DNA from: Clostridium sp. D33t1_170424_F3
GTDB lineage: Bacteria; Bacillota; Clostridia; Oscillospirales; Acutalibacteraceae
DNA: 64,000 nt
Reading direction: 5' to 3'
NCBI RefSeq assembly: GCF_015667585.1
Contig: NZ_JADPEG010000009.1
Location: forward strand, 1 to 64,000
Shown here in pieces: positions 16,283 through 25,319 of this stretch; position 1 is the first letter of the stretch; the number at the start of each line of letters is the position of its first letter. The translations under genes and the position numbers were made by a program. The notes beneath the pieces were generated by a model that worked only from the letters and a program-made list of their open reading frames with translations, was not told the origin of the DNA and searched no databases.

Positions 16283-16518
16283 TCTGAAATAGGAACAGGC
16301 GATGAAGGGCCAAGCTGCGTTTGCTGTGCAAAAGAGAGGATCTCCCCGGCTGAAAGGGATCTGCACAGGGCGGCGGTCGGCGGCCAGCCCGGAGCTCTGC
16401 GGCGATGAACCGCGGCGTTTCCCGCGTTAAGGGGTGAAAGTGGCGTCGAAAGACGCAATTTGGGTGGTACCACGGGCTATTCCGTCCCATGCGGACGGGA
16501 GAGCCTTATTTTTTTGCA
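16283..16518 (+). promoter_or_regulatory. T-box leader of alaS
   Basis: The leader contains the T-box sequence AATTTGGGTGGTACCACGG (about 16458-16475), which pairs with the acceptor end of uncharged tRNA and forms the antiterminator. A terminator stem (GGCTATTCCGTCC with GGACGGGAGAGCC) and a T-run follow at 16475-16518. Upstream, CTGTGCA/TGCACAG and GATC/GATC stems plus the AGAGAG element fit T-box stem I. The 3' strand of stem I holds overlapping GCN triplets, as expected for an Ala specifier, but I could not fix which one. It should switch alaS on when alanyl-tRNA is scarce. Confidence 0.93.
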
Positions 16519-16536
16519 GAGATGGGAGTTTTTAAC

Positions 16537-19170
16537 ATGCAGTGGATTGGTTTAAACGAGTTGCGCGAGAAATTTCTGGCCTATTTTGAAAGCAAGGGAC
16601 ATCTGCGCCTTCCCAGCTTTTCGCTGGTTCCGAAGGACGACAACAGTCTCCTGCTCATCAATTCCGGCATGGCGCCGATGAAAAAGTATTTTACCGGCGA
16701 GGTCACGCCGCCCCGTAAGCGTGTGACGACCTGCCAGAAGTGCATCCGCACACCGGATATTGAGCGCGTGGGCGTCACGGCGCGTCACGGCACCTTCTTT
16801 GAAATGCTGGGCAATTTCTCCTTTGGCGATTATTTTAAATCCGAAGCGACCGCCTGGGCGTGGGAATTCTGCACCAAAGTGATGGAGATGCCGGAGGACA
16901 AGCTCTGGGTGACGATTTATCTGGACGACGACCAGGCGTTTGACATCTGGACCAAGGAGGTCGGCGTTTCGCCCGACCGCATTGTCCGCCTGGGCAAGGA
17001 GGACAATTTCTGGGAGCACGGCTCCGGCCCCTGCGGCCCCTGCTCCGAAATCTATTTTGACCGCGGCGAGAAGTACGGCTGCGGCAGCCCCACCTGCGGC
17101 GTCGGCTGCGACTGCGACCGCTATGTGGAGTTCTGGAACGTTGTCTTTACACAGTTCGACAGCGACGGAAAAGGCAACTATCCGCCGATCGAGCATCCGA
17201 ATATTGACACCGGAATGGGACTGGAGCGTCTGGCCTGCATCATGCAGGGCGTCGACAACCTGTTCCTGGTCGATACCATGCAGAAGATCATGCAGCATAT
17301 CTGCCGTATTGCGGACGTAAAGTACGGCGACGACGATAAGAAGGACATTTCCCTGCGCGTGATTACGGATCATATCCGCAGCACCACCTTTATGATCGGC
17401 GACGGCGTCATGCCGTCCAACGAGGGACGCGGCTATGTCCTGCGCCGTTTACTGCGCCGCGCCGCGCGTCATGGCCGCTTGCTCGGCATCGACCGCAGCT
17501 TTCTGGCGGAAGTGGCGGAGACGGTCATTGCGGAGAACAAGGGCGCATATCCGGAGCTGGAGGAGAAGCGCGCGATGATTCTGAAGCTCATCAACGTGGA
17601 AGAGGAGAGCTTTGCAAAAACCATCGACCAGGGGCTGCAGATTCTCAACAACCTGATTGAAAACCACAGCGGCGAGGTTCTTTCCGGCGAGGATGCGTTC
17701 CGTCTGAACGACACCTACGGTTTCCCGCTCGACCTGACAAAGGAGATCGTTGCGGAACGCGGCATAAGCGTGGACGAAGAGCGCTTTCACGAGTTGATGC
17801 AGGAGCAGCGCGAGCGCGCGAGAAACGCCCGTAAAAATGCCGGTGCGGACGCCTGGGCCGGCGAAAACGATATTCTGGCTGACATTCCGGAGACAAAATT
17901 CCTGGGTTACGAACTGGCCAGCACCCCGGCGACCGTTCTGGCGATTCTCAAGGACGGAGAGCGCGTCGATTCCGCCACAGCGGGCGACGAGATTGCGCTG
18001 ATCCTGGACCAGACCACCTTCTATGCGGAGAGCGGCGGCCAGGTTGGCGACGTGGGACCGATTTCCTCTGAAAACGCGCTGATCGCCGTTGACCAGACGA
18101 CCAAAAACCATGCGAAGAACTACATTCACCACGGTACGGTGCAGGCCGGCGTCATTGCGGTCGGAGACCGTGTGGAGACAGAGGGCAATCCGGAGAACCA
18201 CCGTGCCATTATGCGCAACCACACCGCGGCGCATCTGCTGCAGGCGGCGCTGCGCACAGTGCTGGGCGACCATGTCGAACAGGCGGGCCAGCTGGTGGAC
18301 GAAAATGTGGTGCGCTTTGACTTTACACATTTCTCTGCGCTGACAGCGGAGGAGCTGTGCCGCGTGGAAACCATTGTCAACAATGTAATCCTGAACGGAA
18401 CGGCGGTGGATTGCCGCGAGATGCCGATCGAGGAGGCAAAGAAGCTGGGCGCGATGGCCTTGTTCGGTGAAAAATATGGGAATGTTGTCCGTGTGGTATC
18501 CGTGGACGATTTCTCCAGAGAGTTTTGCGGCGGTACGCATGTGGACAACACCGGTAAAATCGGCCTGTTCAAGATTGTGTCCGAAAGCTCGGTTGCGGCG
18601 GGCGTGCGCCGTATGGAAGCCGTCACCGGTATGAACGCGCTGCACTATATGAACGGCAAGCTGGAGGAGCTCAATGCGATTGCATCAGCAATGAAGGCGG
18701 GTTCCGCGGCAGGTCTGGTACAGCGCGCGGAGCAGATGACCGCGGAGCTTAAGGAGAAGGACCGTGTGATCGAATCCCTGAATGCCAAGCTGGCCGATAT
18801 GCAGATCAACGGCCTGTTTGAAGGCGCCAAGATGGTAAACGGTGTGCGTGTGATTACGGCGCTGTTCTCCGCGACGGAGCCGAACGCCCTGCGTACCATG
18901 TGCGACAAGGTGCGTGAAAACGCACCGAACATGGTCGCCGTGTTGGCTGCAACCCATGACGGCAAGGCCAATATCGCGGTGACTGTCGGCAAAAACGCGC
19001 TGGAAAAGGGCCTCAACGCAGGCAAAATTGTGCGCGAAGTGGCAAAGGTTGCGGGCGGCAACGGCGGCGGAAAGCCGGACTTTGCAATGGCTGGCGCGAA
19101 GGATCTGACCAAGTTGGACGAGGCGCTCGCGGCTGCGGAAGAAATCGTTGCGGGAATGGTTGCGCAATAA
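16537..19170 (+). CDS. alaS: Alanyl-tRNA synthetase
   Basis: An 877-residue class II synthetase. The N-terminus MQWIGLNELREKFLAYFESKGH, motif 2 region RHGTFFEMLGNFSFGDYFK and GLERLACIMQG form the catalytic core. The editing domain has HTAAHLLQAAL and CGGTHVDN zinc/editing motifs, followed by a helical linker and a C-terminal DHHA1 domain with KDLTKLDEAL near the end. The frame is open further upstream, but ATG 16537 gives the conserved N-terminus and follows GATGGGAG. It is controlled by the T-box leader described separately. Confidence 0.98.
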   Translation: MQWIGLNELREKFLAYFESKGHLRLPSFSLVPKDDNSLLLINSGMAPMKKYFTGEVTPPRKRVTTCQKCIRTPDIERVGVTARHGTFFEMLGNFSFGDYFKSEATAWAWEFCTKVMEMPEDKLWVTIYLDDDQAFDIWTKEVGVSPDRIVRLGKEDNFWEHGSGPCGPCSEIYFDRGEKYGCGSPTCGVGCDCDRYVEFWNVVFTQFDSDGKGNYPPIEHPNIDTGMGLERLACIMQGVDNLFLVDTMQKIMQHICRIADVKYGDDDKKDISLRVITDHIRSTTFMIGDGVMPSNEGRGYVLRRLLRRAARHGRLLGIDRSFLAEVAETVIAENKGAYPELEEKRAMILKLINVEEESFAKTIDQGLQILNNLIENHSGEVLSGEDAFRLNDTYGFPLDLTKEIVAERGISVDEERFHELMQEQRERARNARKNAGADAWAGENDILADIPETKFLGYELASTPATVLAILKDGERVDSATAGDEIALILDQTTFYAESGGQVGDVGPISSENALIAVDQTTKNHAKNYIHHGTVQAGVIAVGDRVETEGNPENHRAIMRNHTAAHLLQAALRTVLGDHVEQAGQLVDENVVRFDFTHFSALTAEELCRVETIVNNVILNGTAVDCREMPIEEAKKLGAMALFGEKYGNVVRVVSVDDFSREFCGGTHVDNTGKIGLFKIVSESSVAAGVRRMEAVTGMNALHYMNGKLEELNAIASAMKAGSAAGLVQRAEQMTAELKEKDRVIESLNAKLADMQINGLFEGAKMVNGVRVITALFSATEPNALRTMCDKVRENAPNMVAVLAATHDGKANIAVTVGKNALEKGLNAGKIVREVAKVAGGNGGGKPDFAMAGAKDLTKLDEALAAAEEIVAGMVAQ

Positions 19171-19242
19171 GCTTTCTTGCGCTTGTTTTGGCGTTGTGCT
19201 ACAATAAAATAGAAACATGGAATACAAAGGAGGGAATGGATC

Positions 19243-19581
19243 GTGGATTGTATTTTCTGTAAAATTGCAGCGGGAGAAATTCCCAGCAATAAAGCGTATG
19301 AAGATGATCGGGTGTTGGCTTTTTACGATTTGGACCCGCAGGCGCCGGTGCACATTTTGATGATCCCGAAGGAACACATTGGCTCCGCAACGGAAATCAC
19401 AGCAGAGAACAGTGCGATTGTTGCGCATATCTTTGAAATTGCGGCTAAGCTGGCGGCAGAATTGCAGCTGGACCAGGGCTGGCGCGTGGTGACCAACGTG
19501 GGGAAAGACGGCGGTCAATCGGTGCTGCACATGCATTTCCACCTGTTGGGCGGCCGTTCCATGGCGTGGCCTCCGGGCTGA
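19243..19581 (+). CDS. HIT family protein (HINT type)
   Basis: A 112-residue histidine-triad hydrolase. The N-terminus DCIFCKIAAGEIPS has the two Cys of the HINT branch, and HMHFHLL near the C-terminus is the HxHxHxx motif with the catalytic His. Such proteins hydrolyse AMP-linked phosphoramidates. Start codon is GTG at 19243, 7 bases after AAGGAGGGA. A TACAAT -10 element lies at about 19199-19204. It is followed 44 bases later by a phosphoribosyltransferase gene. Confidence 0.94.
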   Translation: MDCIFCKIAAGEIPSNKAYEDDRVLAFYDLDPQAPVHILMIPKEHIGSATEITAENSAIVAHIFEIAAKLAAELQLDQGWRVVTNVGKDGGQSVLHMHFHLLGGRSMAWPPG

Positions 19582-19625
19582 TGCAGAACGGGCGACCTTA
19601 TTGATATGTAGAAAGGCTGATCATT

Positions 19626-20171
19626 TTGAGCGAACAGTATTATCATATGAACATTGCGGGCTGTGAACGCGACCTGCCCATCTGTCCTATCGACGAGCAT
19701 TTGGACATCGCCGGGTTCGTCATGCTGGGCGACGTGGAAATCACGGAAAAAACGGCGGCGGCGCTGCTGGAAAAGTGTCCGGCGCACGACGTTGTCGTTA
19801 CCGCGGAGACAAAGGGAATCCCGCTCTGCTATGAGATGGCGCGTCAGGGCTGCCGCAAGTACATTGTGGCCCGTAAGAGCGTAAAGGCGTACATGCGCAA
19901 CCCGATCCATGTGGAGGTAAAGTCTATCACCACGGATCATGTGCAGAAGCTGTATTTGGCGGAGGACGATTACAAGGGTTTAAACGGTAAACGCGTGCTG
20001 ATCGTGGACGACGTCATCAGCACAGGAGAATCCCTCGCGGCGATGGAGGACCTGGTCAAGCAGTTTGGCGGTGAGATCGTGGGCCGTGCCTGCGTGCTTG
20101 CAGAAGGCGACGCGGCGGACCGGACAGATATTGTATTCCTGGAGCCGCTGCCGCTGTTTGCGAAGAAATAA
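19626..20171 (+). CDS. Phosphoribosyltransferase, adenine PRTase-like
   Basis: A 181-residue type I PRTase. The PRPP-binding loop RVLIVDDVISTGES is clear, and VVVTAETKGIPLCYEMARQG resembles the APRT hood and pyrophosphate loop. It differs enough from housekeeping Apt that the base used (adenine or another purine) is not certain. Start is TTG 19626 after AGAAAGG. It lies between the HIT gene and comEC with short gaps, probably in one transcript with the HIT gene. Confidence 0.87.
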   Translation: MSEQYYHMNIAGCERDLPICPIDEHLDIAGFVMLGDVEITEKTAAALLEKCPAHDVVVTAETKGIPLCYEMARQGCRKYIVARKSVKAYMRNPIHVEVKSITTDHVQKLYLAEDDYKGLNGKRVLIVDDVISTGESLAAMEDLVKQFGGEIVGRACVLAEGDAADRTDIVFLEPLPLFAKK

Positions 20172-20225
20172 GCGGAACGCGGTTGGCATATCCCGGACGG
20201 AATACGTCCGTAAGGAGGAAGGCTT

Positions 20226-22370
20226 ATGCGGCGGCCATTTGCGCTGGTTGGATTTACATATCTGCTGGTGCTGGTGGCCGCCGTTTTTCTTGGCGCACGA
20301 TGGTCGATGGTCCTTGCGTGCGTCTTCTTGCTTTTCGGCGCGGCAAGTCTTTTGCTTCCCCGCCTGCGGATCGGTGTGTTTCCAGTCGCATTGTGTACGG
20401 CGGCAATGGCATTTGGATGTTTTTCAGCTTTTGCCGCACAGCCGGTGCAGCTGGAGCAGACATTGGGAGAGGCGGACGCCGTCATAACCGGCGTGCTGCA
20501 GGAGCAGCCCTATCGCCGGTACGATCGGAGCTATTGCGTGGTACAGGTAACGTCTGTGGATGGGGAACCAATGGATTTTCAAATAAGGCTGTCCATGCAA
20601 AACGGCTTTACGGCAGAGCCCTATTCACGGTTCGAGGGCAAGGTGCATTTTTATATCCCCTCGGGCGGGACAGGCTTTTCCTCCCGCGCATATTATGCAT
20701 CTCAGGATGTTTCCCTGTTGGCGTTCTTGTACGAGTATGAGCCGTTTGCTATTTTACCGCCGACGGAAAAGCCGCTCAACTACTATATTTTGCAGCTGCG
20801 GTCCGCGATGGGCGACGCGCTCAATACGATGCTTCCGGAGGAGGAAGCTGGTCTGCTGCGCGGCGTGCTGCTGGGGGACAAGACCGGGATTTCGCCGGAG
20901 CTGACGGAAGACTTTCGAACAGTCGGATTGTCGCATCTGATGGCGGTTTCTGGACTGCATATGGCGATCATCATGCAGTTGTTTTTCACACTGTTTCTGA
21001 CGCTGCGGCTTCCAAGAAAGCTTGCCGCGTTTTTGACGTCCTTTGCGGTGCTGGGGTTTATGGCGGTGACCTGCTTTGTGCCCTCGGCTTCCCGCAGCGG
21101 CGTGATGTGCCTGCTGTTTCTGGCCGGGCAGATCCTTTCACATCGGGCGGATTCCTTGAATTCACTGGGACTGGCAGTCTGGATTCTCTGCCTGATTAAT
21201 CCCTATGCGGCGGCCGATATTGGACTTTTGCTTTCTTTTTCAGCCACCTTGGGATTGATTTTGCTGGCGCGGCCTGCGGCTCGCTGGTTGGATCGATTTG
21301 CGCCGAAGCAGGGAATCTGGAGACGGTTTTTCCATGCCGTCAATTCCGGTTTGGGAACCAGCGTCAGTGCGATTCTGTTTACGCTTCCGGTTATGGCGCT
21401 GACCTTTCACAATGTTTCCATCATCGCGTTTCTTGCCAATTTGCTGGCGCTCTGGCCCGCCACGTTTATGCTGCAGTTTGCGTTGGGCGCGGCGGTTCTG
21501 TACTTGGTCCTGCCGTATACACTGGCTGCAATGCCGTTCGCCTTTGCAGCGGGATGGATCGCCAAATATTTATGCGCCTGTGTACGCGCTTTGTCAGAGA
21601 TTCCCTATGCCAGCCTGCCAGCTTCCGCCGGATTTGTTCTTCTATGGATTGCCGCTGTGCTGGCATTGACAGGCGCTGCGCTTTGGCTGGGAAAGCCAAA
21701 GCGGCTGGCGCATACCGCTGTATGGCTGTCTGTTATTCTACTGTTGACCGGTGTGTACTCCTATCAGCTGTCCATGCGCGGTGTGACGCGTATCGCCGTT
21801 TTGGACGTGGGAGAAGGCCTTTCTGTTGCGGTGACCAGGGATGGACGGTCTGCGTTGATCGGCTGCTGTGGCTATTCTGCGATCCCGGTGAAAAGCTATT
21901 TGAAAGGGCAGGGAGTGACCGGTCTGGATTATGTGGAGCTCTTTTCCAATTTCGGACAGGAGGCGGGCAATGCCGCTGCGGTTTTGCAGACCTTTCCAGC
22001 GGAACAGCTTGTGTTGCCCTCCGGCGCCTATATGGATGACCTGTTGCAAAAACAGCAGGACCGCGTGAAGAAATTGGTTTCTTACAAAAATGCTGCGCGG
22101 GCGGAATTATGGGGCAGCGTTTCGATTGAAACACAGGATGGAGTTGCCTTATTGGAGACAAACGGTGTAAGCGTTTTGCTGCTGCCGGGAAAAAAGGAAG
22201 TTGCAGATGCCCCGGAGGACTGGAGAAGTGCCGATTTTGCCGTGTACCTGACCAGCGGCGCAGCTGTTTTAAAGGCTGGCAGCGAGGGCTACGCTCATAA
22301 TATGGACGAGGGTCCCATTATATTGGAAATTACCGGTGAAAAGACGGTTAAAATCAGGAGGGATATTTGA
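20226..22370 (+). CDS. comEC: ComEC/Rec2 DNA-uptake channel protein with degenerate MBL domain
   Basis: A 714-residue membrane protein. The N-terminus has DUF4131-like helices, and the central competence domain carries HLMAVSGLHMAIIM, SASRSGVMCLLF and further helices up to about residue 515. ComEC forms the channel for single-stranded DNA entry. The C-terminal region from about residue 521 begins like a metallo-beta-lactamase domain (IAVLDVGEGLSVAVT) but lacks the HxHxDH metal motif: the matching stretch is VELFSNFGQEAGNAA. The nuclease-like activity is therefore probably lost. It overlaps holA by 1 base (TGATG), the common comEC-holA arrangement. Confidence 0.92.
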   Translation: MRRPFALVGFTYLLVLVAAVFLGARWSMVLACVFLLFGAASLLLPRLRIGVFPVALCTAAMAFGCFSAFAAQPVQLEQTLGEADAVITGVLQEQPYRRYDRSYCVVQVTSVDGEPMDFQIRLSMQNGFTAEPYSRFEGKVHFYIPSGGTGFSSRAYYASQDVSLLAFLYEYEPFAILPPTEKPLNYYILQLRSAMGDALNTMLPEEEAGLLRGVLLGDKTGISPELTEDFRTVGLSHLMAVSGLHMAIIMQLFFTLFLTLRLPRKLAAFLTSFAVLGFMAVTCFVPSASRSGVMCLLFLAGQILSHRADSLNSLGLAVWILCLINPYAAADIGLLLSFSATLGLILLARPAARWLDRFAPKQGIWRRFFHAVNSGLGTSVSAILFTLPVMALTFHNVSIIAFLANLLALWPATFMLQFALGAAVLYLVLPYTLAAMPFAFAAGWIAKYLCACVRALSEIPYASLPASAGFVLLWIAAVLALTGAALWLGKPKRLAHTAVWLSVILLLTGVYSYQLSMRGVTRIAVLDVGEGLSVAVTRDGRSALIGCCGYSAIPVKSYLKGQGVTGLDYVELFSNFGQEAGNAAAVLQTFPAEQLVLPSGAYMDDLLQKQQDRVKKLVSYKNAARAELWGSVSIETQDGVALLETNGVSVLLLPGKKEVADAPEDWRSADFAVYLTSGAAVLKAGSEGYAHNMDEGPIILEITGEKTVKIRRDI

Positions 22371-23425
22371 TGCCGGAACTGACGGAAGCGGAGCTGAAAA
22401 AGCAGATTGAGCAAAACAACTTTGCCAATCTCTATTTGCTTCATGGAGAAGAAAAATATCTGTTAAAGCGCAGCGCCGACCGGCTGATGCGTAAAGCCAG
22501 TGGGGATGCCTTCCAGGATTTTAACATGCAGAAGCTGGACGGCGAATCGGTTTCCATTGACGCGCTGGCCAACGCGGTGGAGGCGCTGCCCCTTTTTGCA
22601 GAACGAAAATGTGTTGCGGTAACAGACTTTGACGCGGAATCGCGTAACGCGCAGGACCTTTCCAAGCTGTATGAACTGCTGGACAGCGTACCATCCAGTA
22701 CAGTCCTGATTTTTTATCTGCCGTCGGTCCTGATTGATTATAAAAAATCTGCCAAATGGAAGAAGCTGTTGGCCGCGGTCAACAAAGCGGGCTGCACCGT
22801 GCAGTTCCAGCGGAAGAGCGGACCCGACCTGCAAAAGCTGCTTTGTGCGGCGGCGTCCAAGCGGCATTGTGAGCTCTCTCGGGCGGATGCCGCCAAGATT
22901 GTCAGCTACTGCGGAAACGACCTGCAAATGCTCTTTAACGAGCTGGAGAAGCTCTGCTCCTTTGCGGGTGGAGGAGAGATTACGCTCAAAATGATTGAAG
23001 AGCTGGTGACCAAAAATCTGGAAACGACCGTTTTTTTACTTTCCCGCGCCATTGTGGCAGGGGAGTACGACAAGGCGTATTCCATTTTAGATCTCCTGTT
23101 TTATCAAAACGAGGAGCCGGTCTCTGTGCTGGCTGTACTCTCCAGTGCATATCTGGACCTGTACCGTGTACGTGCCGCCATCCAGAGCGGACAGAGTGCA
23201 TTGGCTCCGGCGAAATATTTTGATTACAAGGGGAAAGATTTTCGTTTGCGAAATGCGGAACGCGACGGCGGGCGTTTTTCCATGGAGATGTTGCGGCAAA
23301 GCCTGGACGCGCTGCTGGAGGCGGACGTCGCGTTAAAGAGCGCCCGGGGAAACCGGCGGACCGTGATGGAAAAGCTGATTGCGAAGCTCCTGTTGATTGC
23401 GGAGCAGGAGAAACAGGCGATGTAG
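22370..23425 (+). CDS. holA: DNA polymerase III delta subunit
   Basis: A 351-residue clamp-loader subunit that opens the beta clamp. The N-terminal NLYLLHGEEKYLLKRSADRL with a degenerate nucleotide fold, the middle YCGNDLQMLFNELEKLC, and VFLLSRAIVAGEYDKAYSIL all match HolA. AGGAGGG precedes a TTG-ATG pair; ATG 22370 overlaps the comEC stop and is preferred. The comEC-holA order agrees with related Firmicutes, but rpsT, the frequent third gene, does not follow. Confidence 0.93.
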   Translation: MPELTEAELKKQIEQNNFANLYLLHGEEKYLLKRSADRLMRKASGDAFQDFNMQKLDGESVSIDALANAVEALPLFAERKCVAVTDFDAESRNAQDLSKLYELLDSVPSSTVLIFYLPSVLIDYKKSAKWKKLLAAVNKAGCTVQFQRKSGPDLQKLLCAAASKRHCELSRADAAKIVSYCGNDLQMLFNELEKLCSFAGGGEITLKMIEELVTKNLETTVFLLSRAIVAGEYDKAYSILDLLFYQNEEPVSVLAVLSSAYLDLYRVRAAIQSGQSALAPAKYFDYKGKDFRLRNAERDGGRFSMEMLRQSLDALLEADVALKSARGNRRTVMEKLIAKLLLIAEQEKQAM

Positions 23426-23438
23426 GAGGGAACAGGCC

Positions 23439-24029
23439 GTGCGGCTGAAGATAAAAGAAGCGATTATCGTGGAAGGCAAATATGATAAAATCAAGCTGTC
23501 GTCGCTGATCGACGGAACCATCATTGAAACGAATGGTTTCCAGATATTTAAAGATAAAAAGCAGATGGCGATGATTCGCCGGCTTGCCGAAACGCGGGGA
23601 ATTCTGGTACTGACGGATAGCGACGCGGCGGGCTTTGTCATCCGCAATTATCTCACTGGTGCGATTCCAAAAGAGCAGATCCGGCACGCATATGTACCGG
23701 ACATCTTTGGAAAGGAACGGCGAAAGGACCAGCCTTCCAAGGAAGGTAAGCTGGGAGTGGAGGGCATTCCGAAGGAAGTTTTGCTGGAAGCGCTGCAGCG
23801 TGCAGGCGTTTTTTGCGACGAATCCGATTCGGAAGCGGAAAAACGGTTGATTACAAAAACCGACCTGTTTGAAATGGGCTTGTCCGGTGGAGAAAACAGC
23901 GCGCAGAAAAGAAAAAAACTGTTGCAGGCGCTCAATCTTCCGGAGCATCTTGCGCCGAATTCCCTGGTAAAGGTGCTGAATAGCCTGATGGATTATAAAC
24001 AGTTCTGCAAAATTGTAGAAAAACTGTAG
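23439..24029 (+). CDS. Toprim/DUF4093 protein, RNase M5-like
   Basis: A 196-residue protein with an N-terminal Toprim domain: AIIVEGKYDKIKLS carries the conserved Glu and LVLTDSDAAGFVIRN the DxD pair. A GKLGVEGIPKEVLLEAL segment and a DUF4093-type C-terminal region follow. RNase M5 matures 5S rRNA, and this may be its counterpart, but some members are named only as small primase-like proteins. GTG 23439 follows TAGGAGGG by 8 bases; the frame is open upstream into holA but without a site. It is 13 bases after holA. Confidence 0.85.
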   Translation: MRLKIKEAIIVEGKYDKIKLSSLIDGTIIETNGFQIFKDKKQMAMIRRLAETRGILVLTDSDAAGFVIRNYLTGAIPKEQIRHAYVPDIFGKERRKDQPSKEGKLGVEGIPKEVLLEALQRAGVFCDESDSEAEKRLITKTDLFEMGLSGGENSAQKRKKLLQALNLPEHLAPNSLVKVLNSLMDYKQFCKIVEKL

Positions 24030-24080
24030 GGCTTCCCCAAATCGTGAGGAAAAGAATTTATAAAAAATACCAATGACATA

Positions 24081-24110
24081 TTGACAAGCTACGATTAAAA
24101 GTGCTATAAT
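24081..24110 (+). promoter_or_regulatory. SigmaA promoter of the tRNA-Leu gene
   Basis: TTGACA (24081-24086), 18-base spacer, TATAAT (24105-24110). It sits 16 bases before the tRNA. Confidence 0.9.
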
Positions 24111-24125
24111 AATTCACGCTGAGTC

Positions 24126-24209
24126 GCGCGAGTGCTGGAACTGGCAGACAGGCACGTTTGAGGGGCGTGTGTCTATGACGTACGAGTTCAAGTCTCGTCT
24201 CGCGCACCA
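24126..24209 (+). tRNA. tRNA-Leu (anticodon GAG)
   Basis: An 84-base class II tRNA. Acceptor GCGCGAG pairs with CTCGCGC, the anticodon stem CACGT/GCGTG holds loop TTGAGGG with anticodon GAG, a long variable arm TGTCTATGACGT follows, and CCA is encoded. It has its own promoter and terminator. Confidence 0.96.
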
Positions 24210-24213
24210 ACTG

Positions 24214-24262
24214 AAAGCTCTGAAACCCGCATGAATGTTGGGGATCAGAGCTTTTATTTTTT
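24214..24262 (+). terminator. Terminator of tRNA-Leu
   Basis: AAAGCTCTGA pairs with TCAGAGCTTT around a 21-base loop and is followed by TATTTTTTT. Confidence 0.9.
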
Positions 24263-24310
24263 TATTTGAAAGTTAAAATCAGTTAAGATGCTTTATTTAT
24301 ACTTGAAAAA

Positions 24311-24404
24311 GTGCAAAGAGATAAATTTCCATATGATCTGGCAGTACAAAAATTGAAAGAGAAAACCGGAACCTATGCCATGTGTTTCAAAGGAGATGAA
24401 GGTT
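24311..24404 (+). pseudogene. Possible DUF1893-like gene remnant
   Basis: From GTG 24311 the frame reads about 30 residues including DLAVQKLKEKTGTYAMCFKGDE, which resembles the start of DUF1893 (TM1506-like) proteins, where a DL..A...L helix leads to a YT.VLCKGDE strand. Resemblance ends where the transporter gene begins, and the stretch has no clear ribosome-binding site. If real, a deletion fused the start of such a gene to the region before the ECF genes. The match is short and made from memory. Confidence 0.3.
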
Positions 24405-25307
24405 GTGATTACTGCGATTCTGGCCGCTTTTGTCATGTGGTGTCTTATGCAAGGTGCAGTCCCTTTCGCCGTACAGATTGCAGTCAGCCTCGTGACCGGA
24501 ACCATTTTTCTTTTGTTTGGGCGCCATCATCACGATGGTGTTTTGAGCATTGATGTACTGGCACGTCGTTCCCGATTTGCCGCGGAAAACGCCGTACTGA
24601 AGGTTTGGGGGACTCTTTTGCTGTTAATTCTATGTGTTTGTTCCCAAAGCCTGTGGCCGCCTCTGGTACTGTTTGCGGTATTGGCGGCTCTGAATATGGG
24701 AGTGGGCGGAACGTCTTTGCATGCGTATTTTTCGCTGTTTCGTTTACCGGCTGTTTTTTTGCTGCTCAGCGGACTGGTGCTCCTGTGGGATTTTTCCCAT
24801 AGCCCAATAGGAATATGGAATATTCCTTGCTTTGGCGGATATCTCACGATGACGGCTACAGTGCAATCTTCCACGCGGATTGTACTGGCCCGGTCGCTTG
24901 GTGCTGTCAGTTGCCTCTATTTTCTTAGTCTATCCACCCCCATGCCGGAAATCCTCGCAGTTTTGCGCAAAGCGCATGTGCCATCCGTGGTGATCGAGTT
25001 GGCGGTCCTCATGTACCGGTACATATTCATTCTTTTGTCCACCTACCGGAACCGCAGGGATGCGGCGGCCAGCCGGCTGGGGTTTGTCAGCCTGCGGCAA
25101 AGCATCCGAACAATGGGTTGCCTGTATGGGAATTTGCTGGCCTGCAGTTTTAAAAAAGCCGGCGCCTGTTTTGATGCAATGGAAAGCAGGTGCTATACGG
25201 GTGAAATCCGGTTTTTATCGAAGAAAAAGCCGGTCACAGCCTCGGGCGCTGTTTTGTTCAGCGCACTTCTTGTGGGAACGACGGTGCTGGTTGTCTTAAT
25301 CGATTGA
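24405..25307 (+). CDS. ECF transporter transmembrane (T) component, CbiQ/EcfT family
   Basis: A 300-residue membrane protein with about five or six helices. The C-terminal MYRYIFILLSTYRNRRDAAASRLG carries the EcfT coupling region with its charged motif. T components link vitamin- or metal-binding S components to the ATPase. AAAGGAG (to 24395) touches an ATG at 24396, which is too close; the in-frame GTG at 24405 is 9 bases away and is the better start. The ATPase gene follows 12 bases later. No CbiM, CbiN or other S component gene is in the window near it. Confidence 0.88.
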   Translation: MITAILAAFVMWCLMQGAVPFAVQIAVSLVTGTIFLLFGRHHHDGVLSIDVLARRSRFAAENAVLKVWGTLLLLILCVCSQSLWPPLVLFAVLAALNMGVGGTSLHAYFSLFRLPAVFLLLSGLVLLWDFSHSPIGIWNIPCFGGYLTMTATVQSSTRIVLARSLGAVSCLYFLSLSTPMPEILAVLRKAHVPSVVIELAVLMYRYIFILLSTYRNRRDAAASRLGFVSLRQSIRTMGCLYGNLLACSFKKAGACFDAMESRCYTGEIRFLSKKKPVTASGAVLFSALLVGTTVLVVLID

Positions 25308-25319
25308 CGGGGTGAAGTT

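Noticed and set aside
24126-24209. Integration site at tRNA-Leu
   Set aside because: No integrase or duplicated tRNA end was seen next to it; the downstream genes are ordinary transporter genes.
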